Origin: Costus lasius
Lineage: Eukaryota; Streptophyta; Magnoliopsida; Zingiberales; Costaceae
Direction: 5' to 3'
NCBI GenBank assembly: GCA_027563935.2
Contig: CM050448.1
Location: forward strand, 64,965,843 to 65,029,842
Length of the DNA stretch: 64,000 nt
Below the pieces are notes generated by a model. The model had not been told where the DNA came from, did not search any database, and was given only the letters and a program-made list of their open reading frames with translations. Both the position numbers and the translations under genes were made by a program. The stretch's first letter is position 1. Each line of letters starts with the position of its first letter. Below are positions 1-10,224 of the stretch, piece after piece.

Positions 1-976
1 GGAAGAATACTAAGAATACTGGTAGAATGAAAAAAAATATCACAGCTGTATAAAAATTTATCAATGATAATGACCAGCACATCAACCAAAATAACTGGCA
101 GTGCATCAACCCAAATAATTATTGTTCATCAACCATGACTAATTAGTGCATCAACCAAAATAATTGGTAATGCATCAACCCAAATTACTGTTCATCAACC
201 ATAACTAGCTAGTGCATCAACCCAAATCAACTGGTAGTGTATCAACCCAAATTACTATTCATCAACCATAACTGATTAGTGCATCAACCCAAATTAACTG
301 GTAGTGCATCAACCCAAATCACTGTTCATCAACCAAAATTGGTTAGTGCATTAACCCAAATTAACTGGTAGTGCATCAACCCAAATTACTGTCACAAATG
401 CAGGTAATAGTAAAACAGTAGCACACACAATCACAATGCTAACACCAAATTTTTACGTGGAAAACCCTCCAATAAGAGGGAAAAACCACGGGACTGCTCT
501 CCAGTCCGCACCCACAAATTTCACTATTAGCAGAAGTTTTACAGAAGCAATATGAGATCACAAGATAGAAAGTGATCACAAAAACTCAGCCACAAAACTA
601 AGCAATGATAAGATAGAGCACTTGGAGAGTAAAAGGGAACAAAGAATCAAAGCTGGACAGATTCTGTTATAGATACCATTTCTCCAAAAACCAACCATTG
701 AAATCCAATCTCCTCCGCTCAAATCAAAGAACACATAGAGATGAAGAAGCTCGCCAAAAATCAGCACGATCTGACCTCAGATTGATCTCCGATCGTCACT
801 AAGATGGCTGCGCTTGATTTTTGTTAGAGTGGCTGAGCTTACCAAAACTTGCTACAGTGTTACCAACAAAAAAACCACTGATAGAAGTAACAGCAAACCT
901 AATGGGTTTACAAAATTAATGGGCCTCTTGTAATTTGGGTTTTATCCACATTGGAAGGGACCCAAAAGCCCAACTA
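1..976 (-). repeat. 3' LTR of the copia element (outer edge cut by window)
   Basis: Matches 4967-5998 along nearly all its length, including the tandem CATCAACC-rich block, the GGGACTGCTCTCCAGTCCGC segment and the terminal AAAAGCCCAAC. The two copies differ by substitutions and by indels near 800-850 versus 5820-5870, so the insertion is not recent. The inner end is near 974-976; the terminal TGTTGGGC (minus strand) seen in the other LTR has decayed to TAGTTGGGC here and doubles as the stop codon of the RNase H reading frame. Confidence 0.92.
61..390. repeat. Tandem CATCAACC minisatellite inside the copia 3' LTR
   Basis: Imperfect repeats of a roughly 55-65 bp compound unit built from two related halves (GTGCATCAACCCAAATTA and TTCATCAACCATAACTG). 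About ten CATCAAC cores are visible. The matching array is at 5041-5410 in the other LTR. Confidence 0.85.
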
Positions 977-1318
977 TGTGGAAGAGTTTGCCAAACCGGC
1001 AATCATACAACATGCTTCCAACTTTGATCTAGGCAGTGCCTTAGTGCACATATCTGAACCATTGTCATCTGTGTGAATTTTTTCAAGCTCAAATAACTTA
1101 GAATCAAAAGCTTCACGAATCCAATGATATCTAATATCAATATGTTTAGATTGACCATGAAAAGTAGGATTCTTACTAAGGTGGATAGCACTCTGGCTAT
1201 CACAAAATAGCACATATCTCTTTTGAGCAAAACCAAGTTCAGTAATAAATTTCTTCATCCATAGCAGCTCCTTGCTGGCTTCTGTTGCAGCAATAAATTC
1301 AGCCTCAGTAGTTGACAA
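974..1318 (-). pseudogene. copia RNase H fragment
   Basis: Contains STTEAEFIAATEASKELLWM and the CDSQSAIHLSKNP segment with the terminal SKHIDIRYHWIRE motif of Ty1/copia RNase H. Just upstream in this frame a TGA sits where the family has tryptophan (AVAW-QSRL). The stop TAG at 974-976 overlaps the LTR edge, so the normal 3' untranslated spacer and polypurine tract appear lost or decayed. Confidence 0.92.
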
Positions 1319-1959
1319 CGCAACACATCTTTGCAGCCTTGACTGTCATGCCACAGCTCCCCCTCATAAGTAATCAGATATCCAGAGATTGACTTTCTTG
1401 AGTCCACATCACCAGCACAATCAGAATCTGTATAGCCGACTACAATAGGTTTTTCTCCCCTAAAGCAAAGTTTCAAACTAGAAGTGTCCCGGAGATATCG
1501 CAAGAACCACTTGACAGCCTCCCAATGCTCCTTCCCTGGATTAGATAGGAATCTGCTCACAATGTCAACTGCATAAGCTATGTCGGGCCTAGTGCAAACC
1601 ATTGCATACATTAAGCTTCCAACCGCAGATGCACAAGGGACTCTTTGTATATATTTCTTCTCTTGCTCACTTAAAGGAGATTGTTTTACACTTAGTCTAA
1701 GGGATGCATCAAGGGGTGCGCTTATAGCTTTAGCTTTCTCCATGTGGAATCGCTGCAATACTTTCTCAATATATTTTTGTTGAGAGAGCCATAGTTTCTT
1801 GGATTTTCTGTCTCGGGTGATTCTCATTCCAAGAATAAGCTTTGCTGGCCCTAAGTCTTTCATTGCAAAGCAATTACTCAACTCCTTCAAATCTCCAATT
1901 TGAGATGCATTAGGACCTATAATCAGCATGTCATCAACACAATAAGATGACAAAGTCAT
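1255..1959 (-). pseudogene. copia reverse transcriptase, C-terminal part
   Basis: Begins at the catalytic box, read here as YCVDDMLIIG (usual YVDDM). It continues through GPAKLILGMRITRDR, YIEKVLQRFHM, VGSLMYAMVCTRPDIAYAV and the GYTDSDCAGD start of RNase H. A lost base near 1365 shifts the frame in the YEGG segment, so the RNase H core is read from 1318 in another frame. Confidence 0.93.
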
Positions 1960-2530
1960 TATCAGAAGACTTTTTCACAAAAACACAATGGTCTAAAGTA
2001 GTCTTCTTATAGCCCTGTTGCAGCATAACAGACTCAAACTTCTTGTACCATTGTCTCGGTGCTTGTTTCAAGTCATACAAGCTTTTCTTTAGCTTGCATA
2101 CATAGTCTTCTTTGCCCTTTTCAACAAACCCTATAGGTTGTTCCATATAGATTTCTTCTTCCAAGTTACCATGAAGAAATGCAGTCTTCATGTCCATCTG
2201 CTCAATCTCTAGATCAAGACTAGCAGCCAAGCCCAAAACAACTCGGATGTAAGACATCTTCACCACTGGAGAAAAAATTTCCTCAAATTCAACACCCTTT
2301 TTCTGAGCATAGCCTTTAACTACTAATCTGGTTTTGAATTTTCCTCCATGCTTCATTTTAAAGCACCATCGATTTTTCAAAACTCTTTTGCCTTTAGGAA
2401 GCTTCACCAGCTCGTAGGTGTGATTGTCATGTAAGGATTGCATTTCATCTTTCATAACAGCAATCCATTTAGCCTTTTGTTCACTCTCGATAGCCTCTTG
2501 ATAACACTCAGGCTCATCTTCATCTGTCAA
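1934..2530 (-). pseudogene. copia reverse transcriptase, N-terminal part
   Basis: RVT_2 domain: WIAVMKDEMQSLHDN, LVVKGYAQKKGVEFEEIFSP, QMDMKTAFLHGNLEEEIYM and KKSLYDLKQAPRQWYKKF are all recognisable. The frame ends at 1934, within a few codons of the catalytic box, because of a small indel. The VDD motif is read in the next frame. Confidence 0.93.
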
Positions 2531-2584
2531 GAGTATGTACTCAATAGATGAATATCGAGTAGAAGGCCTTCGATCCCTGATGGA

Positions 2585-3631
2585 TCATCTAGGTGTATCT
2601 TCAGGTTGATCGGCAGGAGTATTGGCAGTTTCAGTATCATACTCATCCCCACTTTGCCCATCATTTTGCACAACTTCTGGATTTTCTACATCAACTGCAT
2701 TAGGCTCATCCACTGGAGTATGATCCAAATCAATCAGACCATCACTAGCTTGAGGCTCTGACTTCTCTGCCATGTTGATGTTTTCAATGGTTTGATCTTC
2801 AAAGAACACCACATTGCGACTTCTAACAAGCTTCTTCTCAACTGAATCATAGCACCGGTAGCCAAACTCATCTCGGCCATAGCCTATAAAGATGCATTGT
2901 CTTGTCTTAGTGTCAAGCTTAGACCTTTCATCCTTAGGCACATGTACAAAACATTTGCAACCAAAGACTCGCAAATGATCATATGACACATCTTTGCTAT
3001 ACCACACATTATCAGGAACATCACCTTGCAAGACCACAGTATGAGTTAGATTAATAATATGTGCAACAGTGTATATTGCCTCACCCCAAACTGATTTTGG
3101 TAATTTTGAATCTGAGAGTAAACATCTAACTCTCTCTATCAAAGTCCTGTTCATTCTTTCTGCCAAACCATTCAACTCAGGAGTTTTAGAAGGTGTGAAT
3201 TGATGTTTAATTCCTTCCTTTCGACAATAGGCATCAAAAGGTCCACGGTATTCACCACCATTATCAGTTCTGATACACTTTAATTTCTTCCATGTTTCTC
3301 TTTCAACAGAGGCTTGAAATTCCATAAAAGTATCAAGAACTTGATCTTTGGTTTTCAAAGTATAGACCCAAAGTTTCCTAGAGTGATCATCAATAAATGT
3401 CACAAAGTAAAGTGCACCACTGAAAGACTTTACCTTCAAAGGGCCGCAGACATCAAAATGAACTAACTCAAGAATGTTCTTCCTTCTATGGGGTTGATGA
3501 TGTTTAAAGGAAACTCTTCTCTGTTTCCCAGCCAAACAATGAACACAATTTTCTAGCTTGGCAACCTTTAAACCTGAGAGAACATTCTTCTTAGCTAAGT
3601 AGCTTAATCCCTTCTCACTAATGTGACTCAA
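2585..3631 (-). pseudogene. copia integrase fragment
   Basis: Carries the C-terminal half of the HHCC zinc domain (C-V-H-C followed by LAGKQRRVSF), then the rve core with the catalytic triad visible as HFDVCGP, RTDNGGEY and LAERMNRT (D, D, E). The usual copia GKCFVHVP and RQCIFIGY segments follow. It is in the same frame as the protease piece upstream and the RT piece downstream, separated from each by a single in-frame TGA (3641-3643 and 2585-2587). Confidence 0.92.
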
Positions 3632-3640
3632 TCTCTTATG

Positions 3641-4180
3641 TCATAACCCTGAGGTACTACAATCCTCCACTGCATTTATGAGATCAGTATTGGTTGAAGC
3701 CTGCAACCAATACAAATTGGAATGCTTCTTTCCACGAGCCACAACCATGGAGCCCTTGCTCAATTTCCAATGACCATCACAAAAGGTGCTGCAGTAGCCA
3801 TCATCATCAAGTCTACCTGGAGAGATCAAGTGTAGTCTAATATCCGGTACATATCTCACATCTTTGAGCACTAGCTTTGTACCATTACCAGTCTTCAAAC
3901 AAACAGTGCCGGTGCCCACTACCTTTGATAATCCATTATTACCCATCTTCAAAACTCCAAAATCACCAGGAGTATAAGATGTGAAGAACTTCTTCCTGGA
4001 TACAACATGAAAGTCAGCACCACTATTAATGACCCAACTGATTTCATCACAAGCAAGGTTAATTCCATCTTCACTATATGCAATAACAAGGTCAGTAGCA
4101 GTAGCTACATGATTATCCTTTTTGTCAGTTCTTGTATTCTCTTGCTTGTTGCTACTCTTGTTCTCTCTTTTTTCATTTGA
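3641..4180 (-). pseudogene. copia aspartic protease plus GAG-pre-integrase linker fragment
   Basis: Open frame continuing from gag after a frameshift. The retropepsin active-site region reads WVINSGADFHVV where the family has D-(S/T)-G-A, so the catalytic aspartate is asparagine (GAT to AAT near 4025). This would abolish proteolysis. Downstream segments such as DVRYVPDIRLHLIS are typical of the copia protease-integrase linker. The frame ends at a TGA (3641-3643) where related proteins have tryptophan or a similar codon before HKRLSH. The same frame then continues as integrase. Confidence 0.88.
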
Positions 4181-4919
4181 AGCAGTATTTCTTGATGTGC
4201 CCCTTTTTACCACAGCAGTTGCACTCAAAGTTCTTATACTTGCCCTTTGACTTGCTTCTGTTGCTTCCTCTATTGTGATCTTGGGCTTTGGTTTTGCTTC
4301 TCCCCCTATTTTCAGCAACCAAGACCTCTAAATGTGAAATTGGTGTCCTCTGAGTTTTCAGCCTCACTTCCTCATTTAGAACATCACTCTTCACCATTTG
4401 CACGGTCACAACACCATTAGGGGCTGAGTTTGTCAAAGTCACTCTAAAGGTCTCCCATGAGTCCGAAAGAGTGTTAAGCAACCAAAGTCCAAGAATCTCA
4501 TCTTCAAATTTCACACTCATACTAGACAGCTGATCAAAACACCCTTGGAATTCATTCAGGTGATCTGATATGGAGCTTCCCTCTTTATACCTCAACTGCA
4601 TAGCTTGTTTGAGCAAAAACATTTTATTATTTCCAGTCTTGGAAGCATACAGATTCTCAAGTTTTTCCCATAAGCTGCAAGCATTAGTCTCATCTGCAAT
4701 ATGGTTCAACACATTGTCTTCTACCCATTGCCGTATGATGCCACAGACTTGTTCATGCTCAAATATCCAGTCTTCATCAGTTTTAGACTCTGGCTTATGG
4801 GCTGCAAAAACTGGTAAGTGCAATTTCTTTATGAAGAGAAGATCTTTTATCTTCCCTTTCCACTTGTGATAGTCTGTGTCATCCAAAAGTATCATTCTAC
4901 TCAAATTTGCCTCCTGCAT
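4173..4919 (-). pseudogene. gag: copia gag (capsid/nucleocapsid) fragment
   Basis: A 248-residue frame that starts at 4919 close to the PBS, with a UBN2-type copia gag body (segments such as WEKLENLYASK and LRYKEGSSISDHLNEF). It ends in a CCHC zinc knuckle, CNCCGKKGHIKKYC (C-X2-C-X4-H-X4-C), which packages element RNA. The frame stops just after the knuckle because of a one-base shift near 4173-4190; protease continues in a neighbouring frame. The gag itself looks nearly intact and the first ATG is a natural start. Confidence 0.9.
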
Positions 4920-4951
4920 TCAATCAATAGAAAAGAACTTAATAACCTGAT

Positions 4952-4963
4952 GCTCTGATACCA
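4952..4963 (-). promoter_or_regulatory. Primer binding site, initiator-tRNA-Met type
   Basis: The minus strand reads TGGTATCAGAGC three bases inside the 5' LTR. This is the standard Ty1/copia PBS complementary to the 3' end of plant initiator tRNA-Met. It fixes the element's orientation. Confidence 0.9.
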
Positions 4964-4966
4964 CTG

Positions 4967-5998
4967 TGTTGAAAATGGAGAGGAAGAATACTGGTAGAAT
5001 GAAAAAAAAAAAGTCAGATGTATAAAAATTTATCAATGCTAATGATCAGCACATCAACCAAAATAACTGGCAGTGCATCAACCCAAATAATTACTATTTA
5101 TCAACCATGACTGACTAGTGCATCAACCAAAATAATTGGTAATGTATCAACCCAAATTACTGTTCATAAACCATAACTGGCTAGTGCATCAACCCAAATC
5201 AGCTGGTAGTGCATCAACCAAAATTACTGTTCATCAACCATAACTGGTTAGTACATCAACCCAAATTAACTGGTAGTGCATCAACTCAAATTACTATTCA
5301 TCAACCAAAACTGGTTAATGCATCAACCCAAATTAACTGGTAGTGCATCAACCCAAAATACTGTTCATCAACCAAAACTAGTTAGTGCATCAACCCAAAT
5401 TACTATCACAAATGCAGGTAATACTAAAACAGTAGCACACACAATCACAATGCTAACACCAATTTTTTATGTGGAAAACCCTCCAACAAGAGGGAAAAAC
5501 CACGGGACTGCTCTTCAGTCCGCACCCACAAATTTCACTATTAGCAGAAGTTTTATAGAAGCAATATGAGATCACAAGATAGAAAGTGATCACAAAAACT
5601 CAGCCACAAAACTAAGCAATGATAAGATAGAGCACTTGGAGAGTAAAAGGGAACAAGGAATCAAAGCTGGACAGATTCTGTTATAGATACCATTTCTCCA
5701 AAAACCAACCATTGAAATCCAATCTCCTCCGCTCAAATCAAAGAACACATAGAGATGAAGAAGCTCTCCAAAAATCAGCACGATCTGACCTCAGATTGAT
5801 CTCCGATCGTCACTAAGATGGAGCTGGTTATGTTGAGAAAATCCTCCAGAAATTGCTCTTGATTTTTGTTACTTGCTACAGTGTTACCAACAAAAAACCG
5901 CTGATAGAAGTAACAGTAAACCTAATGGGTTTGCAAAATTAATGGGCCTCTTGCAATTTGGGTTTTATCCACATAAGAAGGGACCCAAAAGCCCAACA
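4967..5998 (-). repeat. 5' LTR of the copia element
   Basis: 1032 bp, bounded on the plus strand by TGTTGAAAATGG and AAAAGCCCAACA (TG..CA ends). It is followed internally by CTG and then the primer binding site. The first half carries the same tandem block as the other LTR. The base run just outside is GAGAT, the candidate 5-bp target-site duplication, but its partner lies off the window. Confidence 0.92.
5041..5410. repeat. Tandem CATCAACC minisatellite inside the copia 5' LTR
   Basis: Same compound unit as the array at 61-390. Unit sequences vary, and one unit near 5340 differs in number or order from the left array, so the arrays have drifted since insertion. Confidence 0.85.
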
Positions 5999-6297
5999 GA
6001 GATTGACTTCAACTCAATCATCTTCTCATGGAGGACAATCAAGGGAATGTAAACACTGGCAAATCTATATGGGATCCACTCAGATGTGCAGCCACTCATT
6101 GGTTGTAGATAAAGCAAATAACTATTTATGCCGCTTTGATGCCACCAACGTTCATCATCAGGTCAATGTAAAGTGTTATAGTAAGAGTTTAAATCATGAG
6201 CGCAGTCAACTCAAAGCACTTTAGCAGATTTCTTATAGTGGACGCTTTCATGCTATATCCACCACCTCCATCAGACAACGGGTGCAGACTCCACTAA
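5999..6297 (+). other. Exon-like open stretch beside the copia insertion, unknown product
   Basis: From 5999 a plus-strand frame reads through about 75 codons to a TAG near 6223, then stays open to 6296 and meets ATAG|GTGAGTC, a good splice-donor sequence. Residues such as IYMGSTQMCSHSLVVDKANN look protein-like rather than low-complexity. I do not recognise the family. It may be an old exon interrupted by the copia element, or chance. Confidence 0.25.
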
Positions 6298-6411
6298 TTT
6301 ATAGGTGAGTCACGTATTAAGTATTAAAGTACATGAAATCATGAAATTGTTGATGATGTTTATCTAGAATGGTTTGGTCCACATGTAGCATATAAAGGTA
6401 CGATGGTAATA

Positions 6412-6552
6412 CTATAAAATTTCATTGCAACTTCTAATCCTAGAAGCACAAATGACAATCCTACGGTTGATCATGGCCTTGTACTCCTGAGCAATGGACA
6501 CTAGGGTCTCGTTGTCCTCATTTGAAGGAAATTGGTTAAAGTGAAAACACCT
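6412..6552 (-). other. Short exon-like open frame, unknown product
   Basis: A minus-strand frame free of stops for about 45 codons (NQFPSNEDNETLVSIAQEYK within it) ending in TAG at 6412. A CTACAG acceptor-like sequence lies just upstream. Codon choice is protein-like, but I recognise no family and the length is short. The rest of 6553-7340 shows only AT-rich sequence, a (TA)n run at 7067-7086 and purine-rich GAAGAA tracts. Confidence 0.2.
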
Positions 6553-7340
6553 GTAGATTCTTTTGCTTGTTTTGTTTGTAGATTATAGTTATCTTTGGTT
6601 AAGAAGGATGGCATTAAAACCATGCTGTTGACAAGTGAAGGGAAAAATACCTTGTGCACCAATTCAAGAATGGAAAGAAGCACGCCAATGACCTCAAACA
6701 CTCACACTCTAGCTAAATACAAGCATGATCAAAGTGGATAAAATAGTGCTCACATTTCCATTTTCGCTAGAATTAACTCATTTAGCTGAAAATAAGTTGA
6801 AGGCATTTTACATCATAAAAGGGCAAAGGTAGTTGCCAATTCAATGTCCTAGCTATAATAATATAGGACCTAGGATTACTGTTTGCTTGCTAATTAGTAA
6901 AAATCTTTCCATTGCTCAACTAGTGTAAGGTGGCCAATTTGCGAGTGAAACCAAATAGCAATACCCCATATCTCGCTACACATTGCCGAAGGAGTTAAAA
7001 ACTGAGTCCAAATTGCTCCTAGGTGATTCATATTTATCTAACCTTCTACTAGTACCGGTACAAGGTTATATATATATATATATATAGATGATGAGAAAGA
7101 AAAAGAAGAAGCAATATCTCGTGTCTGCATCTGCCTCTGTGGGTGTGCTTCGAGCGAGAAGAAGAAAGAAGAAGATGAAGAGAACGAAGGAGGAGGAAAA
7201 AAAGAAGGAAAGGAAGCAAAAGAGGCCACTCGTGTCTGCATCCACACATGCACTTTAAGCGGGAAGAAGAAAGAAGAAGACGAAGAGGAAGATGTAGTAC
7301 CTCCTCTTCCACTAGCATCCGCATCCACCACTTTGCTTAA

Positions 7341-8162
7341 GGCTGTGTTTCCTTCGATGGATGTAAAACACGAAGGAAATTAGCAGGGGAAGGAGACCAA
7401 ATCGCTGAAGAAGGAAAAGGAATCACGTGCCTCGCATGTGATCCTGTTGCTCCATGCAGAGCGTCCGGGGTGGCGTTCGCGGCAGCAGGCTCCGGCGGAG
7501 GTGAGCAGCAGGCGGCTCCAGAGGCCTGCAGGGTGAGCGGCAGATGGCTCCAGCGAGGAGCTCTCCGGCGAGCTGCAACAGCGGAAAGGGCGAGGAGCTC
7601 GATATGGAAGGCGACAACGGCAAGGCGAGGAGCTCGGCAAAAGCGAGCTGGAGGGCGAGGAGCTCTTCGGCGGTGGACACGAGCTCAAGGGCGAAGGCAG
7701 AAAGGGTGAGGTCGCTCGGGGGTGGGCCCAGGGGTCGGAGGCTGACACGAGGGAGTCGGAGGCAGGCGCGGGTTCGGAGGCAGCCGGGAGGGTTTCGAAG
7801 GCAGGCGCAGGGGTCGGACGGACGGGGGGGGAGGGGGAGGCGGGCGCGGGGGTCGGAGGCTGATGCGAGGGGGTAGGAGGCGGACGCAGTGGTTGACGGC
7901 AGACGAGGCGTTCGTCAGAGGCGGATACGAGAGGGTCGGAGGCGGACGAGGGGTTTGTTGGAGGAGACGCCAACAAGGTCAACGGACGAAGGCGAGGACG
8001 AGCAGCTCGTCCATCCGTTTTCCATCCGATTCGGACGGAAACAAAAAATGGTACTGTGTCCATCCGTTGGTCCGTCCGTCCGAATCCATCTGTTCAAGGA
8101 AACCATAGAGAATCGATAAATCCGTCTGTCCCCTCGTGTTTTCCATCCAAGGAAACATGCCC
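7341..8162. mobile_element. Non-autonomous PIF/Harbinger (Tourist-type) element, GC-rich
   Basis: 822 bp with imperfect terminal inverted repeats: GGCTGTGTTTCCTTCGATGG on the left and, on the minus strand from the right end, GGGCATGTTTCCTTGGATGG. Similarity runs on for about 35 bp. The element is bounded by TAA on both sides (7338-7340 and 8163-8165), the 3-bp TWA target duplication typical of PIF/Harbinger. No DDE transposase is visible inside. The interior is GC- and CpG-rich and made of short repeats; long open frames there are proline/serine/arginine-rich and look like compositional artefacts. Confidence 0.8.
7590..7970. repeat. GC-rich imperfect tandem repeats inside the Harbinger element
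   Basis: Two blocks: variants of GGCGAGGAGCTCG at about 7590-7690, and variants of GGTCGGAGGCNGRCGCGGG at about 7730-7965. Unit spacing is irregular. Confidence 0.7.
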
Positions 8163-8165
8163 TAA

Positions 8166-10224
8166 GGATTTTTTTTTTCTCCTTCTCCTTCTCCACCCGC
8201 TCGATTTTGCTTGCATCCGAGTACTAGTTCCTACTCAGACCAACATAAACTGGCCATACCATGTATGGTCGGTTTATTTATCCATATATACATATATATT
8301 AATAATGGTATTTACTAATACCATATTGACCAGTATATTGGTATATAGACGTACCGACCTGACCAGCATTTAAAACATTGACATCACCCTATAAACAATA
8401 TTGAGCACAACCCAACTACAAACAAGCAATGCCATGCATAGCATTAACATGTTTTTTCTTTAGCCTAACATGGCTGGCCTGTCCAAATTGTTTCATCAAT
8501 GAAATAATTCCAATATTGGTTAAACTATGCCTTTGAACATCTCGGGTTAAAAATTTTGTTCATAATATCAAAAACATAAAAATATAACAAAAAACATAAA
8601 AGAGTTTATATTATATATATAAAGTTTAAAAAATAAAAAAGTGAATCAAACCATGTTATACTTAGTATTATGCCACAATAAGTTAAGCTCGCAAGTCATG
8701 TTGTTTAATTTCATGCCAAGCCCATGGGTTGTGTAATGTTGTACTGTTGTACCAAGCCATTTTTCGTAGTGTTGTGTTGTGCCTATCTGCCATGGCATGG
8801 TCATGACTTATATGATGTCAACCTGACTTACTTTACCAAAAGGCCTAGCTCAGTGTAGTCCACAAATAGGACATGGAGCTCATGTGGGTCATAGATTGAT
8901 CAAAAAGTCATATCGAACTTAATCCATAGCATAGCAAGATAGTGTAGGCAACAAGTCATTGCAAGTTGTGAGTCAGAGGTCAATTTAGCTTAAGAATGTG
9001 TAAAACTTCAATTTTTTATGAAAACTTAATGGAATTTTATAGAACTCTCAAGCATTTGGAATCATTCTAATATTCACCAACTAAGTCTTGATCAAATAAG
9101 GTTAATATGGCACCCTATAAGATGGTATTATAATTTTATTGACAATGATGTTTTCAATAAGAATGTGTACATCCCTCTTCCTAGAATCTACCTAACGTAG
9201 TTTTTATCCCTAAGCAACATATCACTTTGTAATGCCACTTATTGGATTCTTGCTATGCAGCTGGCTAAGATTGTCAAAATCACAAATTGACTCAATTGAG
9301 TCAACAGAGTTTATGAGTTGGCTATAACACAAGAAGTCAACTCACTAGTTTGATCATTTTTAGACTAAACTAACTCTAACTCACCAGTCAACTTAGTGGA
9401 ATCAGTTCCTAGGATGGGTTTAGTTAATTTAACTAAGTTGACTCAGTGGATGTTTCTAGCGTAACTTTGTCGAGCAAGTATAACAAATGATGCTTTGTCT
9501 TCTGCGTGCATGCCCGCATTGGAATTTCAAACAATCCTCAAATCTTTATTGTCTTCATAATTTATCACATAACACATTCAATTTCAAAAATTGTTGTGGC
9601 ACAACACATTTTCATCTTTAATAGTCATTGTCATTGATACTGCCAGCTTCATCACTGCTCATCTCAGACTGCAAAGCTTCATTGTCACTCATCTCAAAGC
9701 ATCATCACCACTCATCTTAGAGCACAAAGGTTTGTCAATGCTCAGGAGAAGCTTAGTTATTGCTTGAGAAGGTTCACCTTCAACATCTAGCACAAGAGAA
9801 TGCACACAACACTAATTATTGGATTGGTCTTCCATAGTTGCTCATCTCGGAGTGCAAAGGTTTATCACTACATCATCTCCATTGCCACTAGCTACTGCTT
9901 AGGAGAAGCTTCGCCAACAGTGAGTTTGACACTATACAGTGCACCAAAACACTACACAGTTCAGATTGTTGTTGTGTCCACTGCCTAAGTGCCTATAACC
10001 CTATGCTACAAGCTACACCAAATAAGCCTACACCATTGATAAACATGAAATATATTGTATGTATGCATTTCACATTTTCCCGATAGAAATTAAAGTAATT
10101 TTATATTATTTTTTGCATATTTTAATAATTAAATTTTAATAACGCAAATTTTACTCATGGTAGAACATGTCTAGTAGTAGCAAATTAAAAAGAAAGCACA
10201 CGACTAGAAATCGATCAAATGTTG
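8166..10224. other. Non-coding AT-rich region
   Basis: No coding evidence on either strand. A degenerate copy of a dispersed repeat with inverted ACCAATAC/GTATTGGT-like words lies at about 8218-8385. Imperfect GAGTCAACTCA-type repeats lie at about 9270-9450. A diffuse repeat of CTCATCTCAGAGTGCAAAGG lies at about 9620-9910. Confidence 0.5.

Larger units (their letters stand above)
1..5998 (-). mobile_element. Ty1/copia LTR retrotransposon, degraded
   Basis: Two long direct repeats (1-976 and 4967-5998) flank minus-strand gag, protease, integrase, reverse transcriptase and RNase H segments in the order that defines Ty1/copia (integrase before RT). Because the coding strand is minus, the right repeat is the 5' LTR and the left the 3' LTR. 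A tRNA-iMet-type primer binding site sits just inside the 5' LTR. The left LTR lacks about the first 13 bases because the window starts inside it, so the left target-site duplication cannot be checked. The polyprotein is split by at least three frameshifts and three premature stops, so this copy cannot be autonomous. A clear polypurine tract next to the 3' LTR is not visible. Confidence 0.95.

Noticed and set aside
48..400. CRISPR-like array of CATCAACC repeats
   Set aside because: The units are imperfect, have no distinct spacers, lie within an LTR and are in a plant genome.
576..767. 63-residue frame present in both copia LTRs (also 5590-5781)
   Set aside because: Conserved only because the LTRs are duplicates; no start context or family supports a protein.
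7380..8108. Long overlapping frames on both strands (227-residue proline/serine-rich and others)
   Set aside because: They lie within a GC-rich, repeat-built Harbinger-type element, overlap in several frames, and show only compositional bias without domains.
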